Of a DNA stretch of 61,064 nt, positions 8,469-18,734 are shown piece by piece; the first letter of the stretch is position 1, and every line of letters begins with the position of its first letter. Source of the stretch: Nostoc sp. LEGE 06077 (lineage in GTDB: Bacteria > Cyanobacteriota > Cyanobacteriia > Cyanobacteriales > Nostocaceae); the NCBI RefSeq assembly GCF_015207705.1, contig NZ_JADEWI010000042.1, forward strand, positions 1-61,064, in the 5' to 3' direction. The translations under genes and the position numbers were made by a program. Under the pieces are notes generated by a model, which did not search any database, was not told where the DNA came from, and was given only the letters and a program-made list of their open reading frames with translations.

Positions 8469-8628
8469 GTTCGCCATTTGCCTGGACGAGGTTCCCAATT
8501 TGAGTAAAGTGGCGTTGAAATGAAGTGTAAATTAACAAATGGTGTTGGGTTACAGCGCAACATAGATTTACCATGTTGCCATCAGTATATCTTGTGCGCC
8601 TAAACCCAAGCTATTTTTTTCAAGTATG

Positions 8629-9975
8629 TTATTCCCCAGTAATCGACAGTTCCTCAACCCAAACTCTGGGAGAAACACCGCCTGGGGTTAATTCTGCTTC
8701 TTTTTCTAGGTAAACAATTGACTTGAGAACTTGTAAGAAATCACCAGCAACTGTTGCTGACTCAATACTTGTCTTTACGCCTTTATTGACTAGCCAACCA
8801 TCAAAAGGCAAAGAAAAGGAGCCTTGTAATGCTTTCACCCCAGCGTGTAAAGCTTGCAAATCATCAATTAAAATGACATTTTCCGCAGTTTCTAAACTCA
8901 ATTCTTGTTCAGGGCTTCCAGCTGCAAATACATGATAAAAATTGGGGCTGACGCTAACTTTAGCACCAATACTGGCATTACCTGTAGGTTGAGCATTCAT
9001 TCTTTTCGCAGTCCCAGCACTGTGAAGAAAGCCTGTTAAAACACCATTTTCAATCAAGGCTACCTTCCGGGTTGGAGTACCTTCACCATCAAAGGTTTCT
9101 GCACCAACATTAGCTGGATGCAGTGCATCATCATAAACCGAAAGTAAAGGAGATGCTATTTGTTTGCCTAAATCATCTGGTGTAGAGAGGCTTTGATTAT
9201 CTAAAATGCTTTGGGCGTTGAATAAATTAGAAAAAGCACCCAATAAACTTAAAAAAGCATCTGGAGAAAACACAACTAAATATTTACCAGACTTGACTTT
9301 TTCGTAATTTAAGTGACTAATAGTTTTTTCTGCGGCTTCTTTAATACAACCGTTAATATCCAGATTATCAACACTGCGGCTGATTCTAAAACTATTACCA
9401 CTGCGAGGCTTTTTATCTTCTTCTTCAGTTTTGCTGTAAAGATAAACTGAAGCAATAGAGTGAGATTCAGTTCTGACTGCGCCATCACTGTTGAGATAAA
9501 ATCTGTCAATATCTCTTTGTGCCAATCCGTTGTAAGGTACACCTTTAATTGCTGGGTGAGCAGTTAGGAGTTCTTTTTCTGCTACCACTAGTTTTTCTAT
9601 CAGTTCCGCAACTGGGGCTTGGGGCGCTTTTTCAACTGGTGTGTGAGGAATCGATACTGTAGCCTCTGGACTAAAATCAGGGACATTTTCTTTAACACCA
9701 AAGAAACTGGCATCATAAGCAGTTTTTAATGCTAGTTCTAATCCTTGGGGATCTACATCTGTGGTGCTGGTAATCCCAATTGTGTTTTGCTCATTCCAAA
9801 CACGCACGGTAACGCCAGAGCGATTTGAAGCTTTAACTTGTTTTGGTTCACCCTGATCTACTTGGACACTGGTTTCGTCTATAGTTGAGCCATAAATGTC
9901 AAACTTTTTGATGCCAAGTTTATCAGCATTTTCCTTGGCGTAATTGGCGATTTCTTTGATATTTGGCATAGTCAA
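8629..9975 (-). CDS. tldE: TldE/PmbA, metalloprotease partner subunit
   Basis: 448 residues, usual length for the TldE/PmbA family. Recognisable parts are VQVDQGEPKQVKASNRSG in the amino-terminal domain, GVPYNGLAQRDIDRFYLNSD, and the conserved DGEGTPTRKVALIENGVLTG with FLHSAGTAKRMNAQPTG in the carboxy-terminal half. Unlike TldD it lacks the HExxxH zinc motif. TldD and TldE form a heterodimeric protease that degrades unfolded peptides and, in some bacteria, matures modified peptides or removes antitoxins. The tldD gene lies 97 bp upstream on the same strand, so both subunits come from one locus. Confidence 0.93.
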   Translation of the reverse strand: MTMPNIKEIANYAKENADKLGIKKFDIYGSTIDETSVQVDQGEPKQVKASNRSGVTVRVWNEQNTIGITSTTDVDPQGLELALKTAYDASFFGVKENVPDFSPEATVSIPHTPVEKAPQAPVAELIEKLVVAEKELLTAHPAIKGVPYNGLAQRDIDRFYLNSDGAVRTESHSIASVYLYSKTEEEDKKPRSGNSFRISRSVDNLDINGCIKEAAEKTISHLNYEKVKSGKYLVVFSPDAFLSLLGAFSNLFNAQSILDNQSLSTPDDLGKQIASPLLSVYDDALHPANVGAETFDGEGTPTRKVALIENGVLTGFLHSAGTAKRMNAQPTGNASIGAKVSVSPNFYHVFAAGSPEQELSLETAENVILIDDLQALHAGVKALQGSFSLPFDGWLVNKGVKTSIESATVAGDFLQVLKSIVYLEKEAELTPGGVSPRVWVEELSITGE

Positions 9976-10072
9976 TTTTAGATTTTGGATATCTTGTCCG
10001 CCTTTGAAATGAGACAGGTGAGTACACCCGTCCCACTAGAATTTAGGATATTTTTTATTTAGAAGTCTCTAA

Positions 10073-11545
10073 TTACCGACCACCGACGGTAATAGAATCA
10101 ACTTTGATGTGTGGTTGTCCGACTGTGGTGTAAATGCTGCCACTGACGGAACCGCAGAATCCTGGAGCTAATTCTAAATCTTGGGAACACATGGAAATTT
10201 TATTCATAATTTCCTTGGCTTCACCAATTAAAATTGCTCCTTTTAATGGCTTCGTAATTTTGCCATTTTCAATTAAGTAAGCTTCATCAACACTAAAGTT
10301 AAATTGCCCTGTCGCGCCAACACTACCCCCGCCCATTTTTTTACAGTAAATGCCTTTATCAACGGAGGCAAATAAATCTTCGTTGGTGTATTCGCCAGTG
10401 GCAATATAAGTATTCCGCATCCGGCTGGCAGCTGCAAAGGTATAATTCTGGCGGCGGCCACTACCTGTTCTGGGGTGTCCGGTACGCCAAGAACCGGCTC
10501 TATCGGCTAAGAAGTTCTTGAGAATGCCTTTTTCTATTAATAAAGTTCTTTGTGCTGGCATACCTTCGTCATCCATATCGATTGTCCCGAAGGCATTATC
10601 AGAACGCCCTTCATCCCAAGCTGTTAAACTTTCGTGGGCAATTTTTTCGCCTTTTTTATCAGCAAATGGAGTGGTATTGCGCTCTATCTGGGTGGTTTCT
10701 AGCAGGTGTCCGCAGGCTTCGTGGAAGATCACCCCACCAAAGTGATTAGCCATAATGATGGGGTAAGTACCAGATTCCACATAATCTGCATACAACATTT
10801 TGCCAGCAGATTCGGCGATTTGCTCGGCGGCTTGGGTATAGTCCCAAGTTCTCAGGAAGTTAGCATCACTGGTGTTTCCGGCACGTTCCCCAATGGAAGA
10901 ACGATTTGCCCCATCGGCAGATAGTAAGTTAAATCCTACCGATTGGGTGAGGCGGATGTCACGGGCAAAGGTGCCATCACTGGATGCAACTAACACTTCT
11001 TGCCAATCTCGAAAATAAATGGCGCGGCGAGATTGCACATGAGTGGCTTTTTGCTGGAGGGCGGCATTTCCATCTAAGAGAACTTCGCCCATTTCACGGA
11101 TAGAGCTACACAGCCCCAACCATTCATCTTTACCGCGTTTTGTGGCGTAGTCTCGCAATAATTCCAGGTTGATTTCTGGGATGAAGGAATAAGGGGCGGG
11201 TAGTTGTAACCCTAAAATCGAAAGTCCTTTTTCTAAAGCTGCTTTTAACCCACCAAAGGAAAGGTCATTTGTACTCACATAGCAATCACCTTTGCCACGA
11301 AAGACTCTCACCCCTGCACCTGTGCCTAAACTGGGTGAAATGCTGGTGATAGCATTATCTTCTGCCAAGCAATTAATGTAATTGCGGCGCTCTAAGAAAA
11401 ATTCGATGAAGTCAGCACCGGCGGCGCGTCCTAGTCCCAAAAGGGTTGCCAGGGGGGCTTCCCACGTTTCATCGAATCGTTCTGTAGTGGAGGAGTATTT
11501 TAAAGTCGGTAGTTGGTTCGAGAGAAGTAGGGTACTTGTAAGCAT
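10073..11545 (-). CDS. tldD: TldD, zinc metalloprotease subunit
   Basis: 490 residues. The active-site motif HEACGH is at residues 275-280 in the context [14 protein letters not shown]. The carboxy-terminal part shows [19 protein letters not shown] and [11 protein letters not shown], typical of TldD. The last residues ([12 protein letters not shown]) match the usual family end. TldD supplies the zinc site within the TldD-TldE chamber. It is cytoplasmic, with no signal peptide. It is transcribed ahead of tldE, 97 bp away. The start [10 protein letters not shown] is the first ATG; a start several codons later cannot be excluded. Confidence 0.94.
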   Translation of the reverse strand: MLTSTLLLSNQLPTLKYSSTTERFDETWEAPLATLLGLGRAAGADFIEFFLERRNYINCLAEDNAITSISPSLGTGAGVRVFRGKGDCYVSTNDLSFGGLKAALEKGLSILGLQLPAPYSFIPEINLELLRDYATKRGKDEWLGLCSSIREMGEVLLDGNAALQQKATHVQSRRAIYFRDWQEVLVASSDGTFARDIRLTQSVGFNLLSADGANRSSIGERAGNTSDANFLRTWDYTQAAEQIAESAGKMLYADYVESGTYPIIMANHFGGVIFHEACGHLLETTQIERNTTPFADKKGEKIAHESLTAWDEGRSDNAFGTIDMDDEGMPAQRTLLIEKGILKNFLADRAGSWRTGHPRTGSGRRQNYTFAAASRMRNTYIATGEYTNEDLFASVDKGIYCKKMGGGSVGATGQFNFSVDEAYLIENGKITKPLKGAILIGEAKEIMNKISMCSQDLELAPGFCGSVSGSIYTTVGQPHIKVDSITVGGR

Positions 11546-11824
11546 GGGTAGCCTCGTCTGCTGGCTGAATTTCAGAGATTTAACTGAAAAATCCTAGTGT
11601 GTTCACTCTAGCAAATTTACCCAGAATCCAGGGGATGAGAAGTGGAGAATGGAGGGTGTTTTCAGCTAACTGTATAAGAACGAACAGACAGATAAAAGTA
11701 CTGAAACACCTACGATTGGCCAAGCATTACCAGAAATCTCAGACTACCGAAACATAAATGGATGCAGTCTATCTATATATAACAAGTGTAAAGGTGGGAC
11801 AGCGATCGCCATAAAACTATCAAA

Positions 11825-12895
11825 CTACTTTCGCTCTGGATGAGCTATCTCCTCTTGTGAAGGACTACCCATTTGATTAATAGTGGCAATCATCTGATAT
11901 AAACGCCCTAAATCTCGTTGATTGAAGTGCAAAATTAAACGAGGTAATTCTAGAGTTTCATCTTGAGCTTCTTGAGGTAATGCCTGACTTTTTTCTATTT
12001 GGCCTTTTACTAAGATGTCAATGAAATTCGCATTCAGTTGTTCTACCTCAGCATCTGATAAATCGCAACTTAGGCGAATCACCAACTGATTACTCACGTA
12101 GCGGCTGGAGTGATAAACCTTGTAAAAATTTGTGATGGCATTGCAAGCTACTTCTAGGTTATCTGTCACAGTGTAAAGGCTAGGGTCTTCTGGACTTACC
12201 AGACCTTTTTGCACTAGTTGTTGATCAATATAATCGCTCCAAGACCGCCAATAATCGCCACCTGGATGGTCAATTAAAACTAGAGGTACAGGGCCAAATT
12301 TGCCAGTTTGGCTTAAGGTCATACACTCAAAAGCTTCATCTTGAGTGCCAAATCCACCAGGAAATAAGGCAACTGCATCACTTTCTTTAAGGAGGAATAG
12401 TTTGCGGGTAAAGAAATACTTAAAATGAATTAGCTTGGGATCGCCCTCAATAATCGGGTTCGCTTGCTGTTCAAAGGGTAACTGAATATTTAATCCAAAG
12501 GAATTTTCTCGCCCAGCGCCTTCGTGACCCGCCTGCATAATCCCGCCACCACCACCTGTCATCACCATAAATCCTAACTGAGTCACAGCGCGACCAAACT
12601 CCAGCGCCATTTGGTACTCTGGCGTTTCTGGCGACAGCCTAGCAGATCCAAAGATAGTTACTTTACGTACATGACGGTAGTTGTAAAATAACTCAAAGCC
12701 TCGCTCCATATCCGCTAACGCAGACGATAATATCTTCCAATCAAGGCGATCAATATCACTCTCAGCCAGGCGAATTATAGTAGCAAGTGCCTGTTGGATA
12801 AATTGACGATTTTTTAACGTCGGTAGGCGATCGATTAGGTCAGCGATATCCGCTTGCAGAGACTCTAATATGTCAAACGAGGCAGATGAGGTCAT
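11825..12895 (-). CDS. LOG-family protein (lysine-decarboxylase-like fold)
   Basis: 356 residues, longer than the roughly 200-residue canonical LOG enzymes. The Rossmann core holds KVTIFGSAR, the phosphate loop GGGGGIM (residues 114-120), and PGGFGTQDE (179-187), the family PGGxGTxxE motif. About 75 residues precede the core and about 100 follow it, as in the longer cyanobacterial versions. Canonical LOG proteins are cytokinin riboside 5'-monophosphate phosphoribohydrolases and related nucleotide hydrolases; the substrate of this long form is unknown to me. The gene is monocistronic, behind the terminator of the small-gene pair upstream. Confidence 0.85.
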   Translation of the reverse strand: MTSSASFDILESLQADIADLIDRLPTLKNRQFIQQALATIIRLAESDIDRLDWKILSSALADMERGFELFYNYRHVRKVTIFGSARLSPETPEYQMALEFGRAVTQLGFMVMTGGGGGIMQAGHEGAGRENSFGLNIQLPFEQQANPIIEGDPKLIHFKYFFTRKLFLLKESDAVALFPGGFGTQDEAFECMTLSQTGKFGPVPLVLIDHPGGDYWRSWSDYIDQQLVQKGLVSPEDPSLYTVTDNLEVACNAITNFYKVYHSSRYVSNQLVIRLSCDLSDAEVEQLNANFIDILVKGQIEKSQALPQEAQDETLELPRLILHFNQRDLGRLYQMIATINQMGSPSQEEIAHPERK

Positions 12896-13005
12896 GAGAA
12901 CTGCTGGCGCAATGGCATTACATTTTACCTAATTTTGGGGTACGATTTGCAATGTTTTCTGAATCTGTCGAACTGGCTAAACTTTAGACTCTCTCCAAAA
13001 ACAAA

Positions 13006-13033
13006 GCCCCTCTCATGATGATCTTAGAGGGGC
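13006..13033 (-). terminator. Rho-independent terminator of the small-gene pair
   Basis: On the reverse strand GCCCCTCT pairs with AGAGGGGC across a 12-nt loop and is followed by TTTGTTTTT. It lies 21 bp past the stop of the 90-residue protein gene. Confidence 0.75.
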
Positions 13034-13054
13034 AAGATGTGGGTATGTATAAGT

Positions 13055-13327
13055 TCAATTATTTTCAAAATTACGCAAAGACCTGAAAACACGTAAATTT
13101 TTCCGCTTATTCTGCTTGTGGCTCGTTAAATAATTCTCAGCGTAACGAGAAGCTGCCTCACAATCGTAAGCAGCGATCGCTACAGCTTGCAAAAAAACCT
13201 GAATGGGAATTTCAAAACTAGAAATTCTTTCTGTTAGCAGCACTAATTCCCGATCTGTTGCTGATACAGCAGTTTCTTCTGCCCATTCTGGCTCATTAAA
13301 AATGTCGTTAATTAGCGCTTTGGACAT
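13055..13327 (-). CDS. Hypothetical protein, 90 residues
   Basis: Starts MSKALINDIFNEPEWAE at ATG 13327, chosen because a strong GGGGAGG lies 7 nt before it; the upstream frame extension is unlikely. The protein is mostly helical by composition, acidic at the start and basic at the end (HKQNKRKNLRVFRSLR). It has no signal peptide or membrane segment. It overlaps the end of the preceding 82-codon gene by 20 bp, so the two are translated together. I recognise no family. Overlapping small genes are often toxin-antitoxin pairs, but nothing in either sequence shows a toxin fold. Confidence 0.7.
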   Translation of the reverse strand: MSKALINDIFNEPEWAEETAVSATDRELVLLTERISSFEIPIQVFLQAVAIAAYDCEAASRYAENYLTSHKQNKRKNLRVFRSLRNFENN

Positions 13328-13553
13328 TTTGCACCTCCCCAAGAGCATAAGAAGCAAAACCTGCGATGAAATTTAACTGTTCTTCACGAGTTTGCAAATT
13401 AATCGGCAGTTCAGCACTAGGAAATCCTAGTTCTTTTAAAATATCTAAACAGTAAGCACTGGTTTGACTGTATGATGCTTGCTCCCATTTGTGAGCTACT
13501 TCTTTTGCCATAACCAAATTGACTTTAATAAAACTCATCGCAGGGTTTGTCAT
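13308..13553 (-). CDS. Hypothetical protein, 81 residues
   Basis: Read from the ATG at 13553 (MTNPAMSFIKVNLVMAKEVA); starts at the later ATGs 13538 or 13508 are possible. It is soluble, with a helical central part (DILKELGFPSAELPINL). Its last 20 bp overlap the start of the 90-residue protein gene, which has its own strong ribosome binding site inside this gene. A heptad-like regularity is not evident. No family is recognised. Upstream, 13564-13760 holds no gene. Confidence 0.65.
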   Translation of the reverse strand: MTNPAMSFIKVNLVMAKEVAHKWEQASYSQTSAYCLDILKELGFPSAELPINLQTREEQLNFIAGFASYALGEVQNVQSAN

Positions 13554-13765
13554 AAGTTGCACCCTAGTGAACTGGATATTGGCAGTTTTGATCAGAACCC
13601 CAATTCAGCGTAACCGTGATTCTGCTGAATTTATGAAGATGGGCAATTTTAGGATCAGCGCATTTGCGTAATCCCCAGATCAGAGAATACGGGGATGGCG
13701 CAGGATAAACAAAGACGCGTAATCGCAACTATACGTAAATACGGACAGTATCTACTGACAAATGA

Positions 13766-14218
13766 CTATTGACTAATTTGCACTTCTTCCGCAACGCGTT
13801 TGAGGCGACGCAATTGGGATTGCATATCTTCCTTTGTCCAAGATGCCGCAAAATTGTTGAATCCCCAACTTACTATGGGGTTAGGAATAGCAAACTCGAA
13901 GCGATTGACTAAGCGTGTTCCCTTTGCTACTGGTTGACATTCCCAGCGATCGCGTCCTTGAAAAAATCCCTGAAATTCCCAAACGACTAAACCCGGCTGT
14001 CTTTCGACCACAACGCTTTTCAAAGTCGGTTTCACTAGGGGAATTTGAATGATAAAAAGACTTTGACTGCCGATATCTGTACTCCAAACCTCATCCACTG
14101 GTTCGCAGCGTAGCACAGGATTCAGCCAGCGAGACATCAATGCTAAATCCGTAATACAGCGTTCTACAACTGCTGCTGTGGCATTAATTTGAATTGATTG
14201 CTCAAAAACTTGGGTCAT
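13766..14218 (-). CDS. SRPBCC-fold protein
   Basis: 150 residues. The pattern of the polyketide-cyclase/SRPBCC superfamily is visible: FEQSIQINATAAVVERCITD (first strand and helix), MSRWLNPVLRCEPV, VVWEFQGFFQGRDRWECQP and TRLVNRFEFAIPNP, ending in a long helix KEDMQSQLRRLKRVAEEV that would close the hydrophobic pocket. Members bind lipids, pigments or other hydrophobic ligands; the ligand here is unknown. It stands alone, divergent from the channel-like gene at 14496. Confidence 0.72.
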   Translation of the reverse strand: MTQVFEQSIQINATAAVVERCITDLALMSRWLNPVLRCEPVDEVWSTDIGSQSLFIIQIPLVKPTLKSVVVERQPGLVVWEFQGFFQGRDRWECQPVAKGTRLVNRFEFAIPNPIVSWGFNNFAASWTKEDMQSQLRRLKRVAEEVQISQ

Positions 14219-14495
14219 GCCAATTAGTAATCCTGTTGCTGCCCTTAGATTAACCCAAAATTGGCTCCTGTCTGCAAGCTATGACAAAGTGCAGAGTCTC
14301 CAACCAGTCAAAATTAAAAATATTTTTTTATTTGTAACAAATTTGCCTATCTACCAATTGCCTATATATATTTACTGGTAAATTGATACGCAAAATCCGC
14401 GTGAACTTACTAGAGTGTAATTGGGCAATATCAAATCTACTCTACTGAGTTGATCAGTATTTTTAACGAACACATAAACTTAATTCCAAAAAACC

Positions 14496-16142
14496 ATGAA
14501 CACAACTTGGACAGGGATAACCCGGTTGATAGACATGGGTTTGTCGATAAAGGGGCAGCCATTTTTCGGACAATCGCCCAATCTGCCACTAGATCAACCG
14601 AGTGTAAACCAAGGAATTGCAGAACTCCAAGGAATTGGACAACAAGTAATTCTGTATACACCAAGATTGCTAGGGGCAGTGGCAATTTTGTTGGTAGGAA
14701 TACTGGTTGCGCTGGTGATTGCAGCCATTACCAGAGGCATCCTGAATCGCACAGACATTGATAATCGCATTGCAGCAGGAGTGACAGGACGCAGAGATGT
14801 TCCTCAAGTTGAGAAGTTTATCTCTAATTTGGTTTTATGGAGCATTATTTTAATCACGGTAGTAGCTGCTTTACAGGCGCTAGGTCTGGAAGTCGCCTCT
14901 CGACCCCTGAATAATTTTCTTGACCAACTCATAGGCTTTTTGCCAAAAGTTTTAGGTGCAGGCATTTTGTTAGGAGTTGCGTGGGTCTTAGCCAGTATTA
15001 TCAAAATTGTGACTTTGCGAGGATTACAAGCATTCAAGCTAGATGAGCGTTTAAATCAAGACTCACCGGGAGATAGCATCAGTCTCGATCGCATTTCTTT
15101 AAGTGAGACGATTTCCAATGCTTTATATTGGTTTATCTTTTTACTATTTCTCGCCCCAGTTCTCGATACTCTCGGACTCAGACAGGCTCTTTTACCCGTA
15201 CAAGCCTTAATTACCGAAATTCTCTCAATTCTCCCCAATATTTTGGCGGCAATTTTAATTGCGGTATTGGGCTGGTTTTTAGCTAATATTGTCCGCCGGA
15301 TTGTGACTAATTTATTAGCAACCACGGGCGTAGATTATTTAGGTAGTCGATTTGGACTGTCGTCGGCAATGGGCGCACAGTCTTTATCAACAATTATCGG
15401 CACCATTGTCTATGTTTTAATTTTGATTCCTGTGGCGATCGCCGCCTTGAATGCTTTAAAAATTGAGGCGATATCTGTGCCAGCAATTACTATGCTGCAA
15501 CAGATTCTCAATAGTTTGCCGGCGATTTTTACAGCCGCAGCTATCTTAATTATTGCCTTTTTTGTTGGGCGCTTTGTAGGAGATTTGGTCACTAGTATTT
15601 TGACTAGTTTGGGCTTTAACAATATTTTTGCGGTGCTTGGTTTACCATCACCTGCTAGGCAAGAAATTCACACCGAAACACAACCATTAACCCCACTCCG
15701 TACACCCTCAGAAATTGCTGGCATTATTACTTTAGTCGGCATTATGTTATTTGCCACAGTGGCAGCAGTGAATATTTTAAATATTCCCGCCCTGACAACA
15801 CTGGTAACAGGCATTTTAATTATTTTGGGGCGGATTCTTGCCGGATTAATTGTGTTTGCCGTTGGATTATTTTTGGCGAATTTGGCTTTTAGTTTGATTA
15901 GCAGTTCTGGCGATCGCCAAGCTAAAATCTTAGCTCAAGTAGCGAGAATTTCCATTATTACTTTGGTTTCGGCAATGTCATTACAACAAATCGGTGTTGC
16001 CAGCGATATTGTCAATTTAGCATTTGGTTTATTGCTAGGTGCGATCGCTGTGGCAATTGCCTTGGCTTTTGGTCTAGGCGGCCGCGATATTGCGCGCGAA
16101 CAAGTTAAAGAGTGGTTGGATTCTTTTAAAAGTAAAAGCTAA
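14496..16142 (+). CDS. Membrane protein with mechanosensitive-channel TM-helix repeats
   Basis: 548 residues with about ten to twelve hydrophobic segments in four repeated units. Each has a motif like LGAGILLGVAWVLASIIKIV or LAAILIAVLGWFLANIVRRI, the conserved TM-helix repeat found with small-conductance mechanosensitive channels. The signature inter-repeat segment, FLPKVLGAG / ILPNILAAI / SLPAIFTAA, recurs. The MscS beta-domain is absent, so it is not a standard MscS. Location in the inner membrane is clear; channel activity is inferred. It is followed by a hairpin shared with the convergent DUF1517 gene. Confidence 0.8.
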   Translation: MNTTWTGITRLIDMGLSIKGQPFFGQSPNLPLDQPSVNQGIAELQGIGQQVILYTPRLLGAVAILLVGILVALVIAAITRGILNRTDIDNRIAAGVTGRRDVPQVEKFISNLVLWSIILITVVAALQALGLEVASRPLNNFLDQLIGFLPKVLGAGILLGVAWVLASIIKIVTLRGLQAFKLDERLNQDSPGDSISLDRISLSETISNALYWFIFLLFLAPVLDTLGLRQALLPVQALITEILSILPNILAAILIAVLGWFLANIVRRIVTNLLATTGVDYLGSRFGLSSAMGAQSLSTIIGTIVYVLILIPVAIAALNALKIEAISVPAITMLQQILNSLPAIFTAAAILIIAFFVGRFVGDLVTSILTSLGFNNIFAVLGLPSPARQEIHTETQPLTPLRTPSEIAGIITLVGIMLFATVAAVNILNIPALTTLVTGILIILGRILAGLIVFAVGLFLANLAFSLISSSGDRQAKILAQVARISIITLVSAMSLQQIGVASDIVNLAFGLLLGAIAVAIALAFGLGGRDIAREQVKEWLDSFKSKS

Positions 16143-16156
16143 ATTCACCTATTAAA

Positions 16157-16198
16157 AAACCCGCTTACAGGAATGGGTTCACCATCTTGGGCGGGTTT
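16157..16198 (-). terminator. Hairpin between convergent genes
   Basis: AAACCCGC (16157-16164) pairs with GCGGGTTT (16191-16198). The run of T follows on the reverse strand, so it best serves the DUF1517 transcript, but the stem would also cap the 3' end of the channel-like gene's mRNA. Confidence 0.6.
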
Positions 16199-16368
16199 AA
16201 AAATACCATTATTGTGATGTAATTCTATGGTAGTGAGGACATAGGTAAATGATCCAACTTAGATAACATCAAACTTTTAAATCTGTTACCCTTCGGGTTC
16301 GCCACTTGCTTTATGCCGGGAAACCCGTCCACCGCAGTGGTCTCACCTATCACCTATCACCTGCTATA

Positions 16369-17343
16369 TTACACCAGCATCAAATCAGGATACTCTGCTA
16401 ATAAATCATCGGCAGTGAGAGTATCACCTTCAGCTTGGGGAGTCCACAGAACTTCAATTGCTAACAGTTGCTCACCGGGAATGCTCCCAATTTGGCGCAA
16501 AACTTGACGTAAGCTTTCTGTAGAGTTAATAGCTGGAGTTTCTAATTTACCTAAAGTTGCCGCCAACAAGGTAACAATAATATATTCTCCAGGGCCTTCA
16601 CTAATTAGCCGAGTTGGGTTGTCAAGTTCACTATTAGCAGGTAAAGCTTCTTGAGCGAGAGCGGCTTTGAGTTGATTATTGACGTTAGAAAGGGTTTCTT
16701 TGCTAAATTTGCTGCGTTCTGCCAATGCTAAACGGTTAAACTGACTTTCCGCAGAGCTTAACTTCGCTTGTTGTGTACCACCGCCTGCATATACCCAGTA
16801 TTCTGGATGGCGAAGTAAAGCGAGGCTAGTTTCTTGCATCACTGCGGCTCTACCTTCGGGCGAGTTAGTATCAGCAAGTTCAGCAATTTTGTTGAGTTCG
16901 GGTTGCAAATCACGAGCTTGAGCTAACAAACCAACTTGCAAACGAGTTACAGAAACATTGGGGTTGCTACCATAATCCACTCCTTCTGCTCCGTCACTAC
17001 TGTTACGGCGGAAAGTTTGGACAAGGAAGTTAGCGATCGCAATAAAGATTAAAATCGAAAACAGACCGCCAAATCCGCCACCGAACCCCCACAAAGGAAG
17101 TAGGAAGGGAAAGCCAAATCCACCACCACCAGGATAGTATCCGCCACCACCAGGAGGTGCGTAGGTGCGTGGTGTATAGGTACGGCTACTAGAAGGCATT
17201 CTAAAAGAACCGCCGCCAATGCGACCACCACTGCGGGCGGCTAATGCGCCGTCAGCATGACCTAGGGCTAAAGTTAAAACTAGGCTGAGGACAAAGAACG
17301 TTTTTAACAGCGGTTTGATGGTTTGTTGTATTTTTTTACGCAT
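16369..17343 (-). CDS. DUF1517 membrane-anchored protein
   Basis: 324 residues. The first 35 residues form a signal peptide or anchor (LLKTFFVLSLVLTLALGHAD). A Gly/Pro/Tyr-rich stretch (residues 36-75) follows, then a hydrophobic segment with FLLPLWGFGGGFGGLFSILI. The rest is a soluble alpha/beta domain (VSVTRLQVGLLAQARDLQ, LLRHPEYWVYAGGG, EYIIVTLLAAT, IEVLWTPQAEGDTLT) typical of DUF1517, which is found in cyanobacteria and chloroplasts. The function is unknown. It is monocistronic. Confidence 0.85.
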   Translation of the reverse strand: MRKKIQQTIKPLLKTFFVLSLVLTLALGHADGALAARSGGRIGGGSFRMPSSSRTYTPRTYAPPGGGGYYPGGGGFGFPFLLPLWGFGGGFGGLFSILIFIAIANFLVQTFRRNSSDGAEGVDYGSNPNVSVTRLQVGLLAQARDLQPELNKIAELADTNSPEGRAAVMQETSLALLRHPEYWVYAGGGTQQAKLSSAESQFNRLALAERSKFSKETLSNVNNQLKAALAQEALPANSELDNPTRLISEGPGEYIIVTLLAATLGKLETPAINSTESLRQVLRQIGSIPGEQLLAIEVLWTPQAEGDTLTADDLLAEYPDLMLV

Positions 17344-18734
17344 AACACAGTCGCTTGAAAAATTTTATTACTGAATATTGCATCCTATTTTGGTAGGATT
17401 TTTGCGGTGTGTAGCTGATGCCAGCCCGCGACTAGTAAGCGAGTATGTAATTGGCAGTAGCTTTTTGTAACATCATTGATTTGTTGCTACATCTTCAATT
17501 TACCGCGTCTTATCTTAGGCACACAGCAGACGGAGGGGGGATTTCTGTAGTAGATTACCGTACCTTGGAACTCATGCTTGATAGTAGGAACTTTGGGATC
17601 AATTAATAATTGCCGTAAAATCAGGCCATAGATGGAAGGCAGACTGTTAAGTCTAAAGTCAATCTAAACTACGGCGATCTCTCTGATTTTAAATTGAATT
17701 ATTTGTCACTAAGCTTATACTTGTATCGATATTATTATTCAATACCAAAAATTTCTTTCCTCGTTACCCTAGCTTAACACCTATCATTTCTATTGAAAAA
17801 TTCTGTGGCATTTTGGCTACCTATTAGGCATAATCTCAGCTAAACTATGATATCTAAAGAGTTTTTGGCTTTTTTCTATCTTCTGTTAGAGATGCTTGTA
17901 GCCAAAATTGCTAACTATTGCCTGAAGATAAACTGCCTAAATAGAGTCAATTGTTACCAAAATATATAATTAACAAACACTTCACACAAACAACAAGTAA
18001 ATCTCTATATTTATTGTTTTAAAATATCTTTTAAAGCTTGTTAATACATTTACTCAAAATAAGAGGAATTGAGCATGATGTTTTCACAGGCTGGGATGAC
18101 AATATGGGAATACAGAATGGCAATATCTTGCGGGAGTCTAAATTAGTTACAGTTTGTAACTAATTTAGACGAAAGTTATAGCTATTTATAGCTATTTGAC
18201 ATTGAGTGCAATCCAAATTCTAAATTTGGATAAATGATAAATAGGCAAAAGTTAGGTTACATAAAGCCAAAAGTACAAAGTAGCAACTGCTAAAAGCAGA
18301 TGGCGCTTCGCTTTTTACAATCTCGATTGGCTAAAATATCCTTAAGGGGAAAATTAGATACATAGTTCATAATTGACCCAATGGCAAGATAGAAATAAAT
18401 TCTGATTCCACATATAGTGGAAATAGGACTAAGCTTCAGCCGAATTATCAGAGCAAATTTCTGACAACAACAACTTAGAGTAGTAGGTTTCACCTTGTTT
18501 AACTTTATTAAGTTATGGGTGTTCAGAACTACTATTAAGCAATTAATTGATTTTGCTATTAATTCTGCTGAAATATCAAGAATCAGGGCAGATTTTGGCT
18601 GAGATCAACTTCAAAAAACAAAGACGCTCATAAGTTGGCAAATTCCATGCCTTAGAGCTAACTTACCAGCGACACTTCACTTAAATTTAATATGCAAAAA
18701 TCCAGGTTTTTTAATTAAACTTACTAAAGTTAAC
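17344..18734. other. 1.4-kb gene-poor region
   Basis: No open frame has coding character; the longest (a 67-residue frame at 18290-18493) has no recognisable features. The only clear structure is the 16-bp palindrome at 18136-18170. A small RNA or a long regulatory leader for the glycosyltransferase gene would fit here, but nothing in the sequence proves it. Confidence 0.55.
18136..18170. repeat. Perfect 16-bp inverted repeat
   Basis: GTCTAAATTAGTTACA (18136-18151), a 3-nt loop, and its exact complement (18155-18170). There is no U-run after it on either strand, so a simple terminator is less likely than a regulatory or RNA-processing element. Confidence 0.9.

Noticed and set aside
18290-18493. 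67-codon reverse-strand frame
   Set aside because: No ribosome site, no domain, unusual composition with clustered Cys, and position in a gene-poor region; not supported as a gene.
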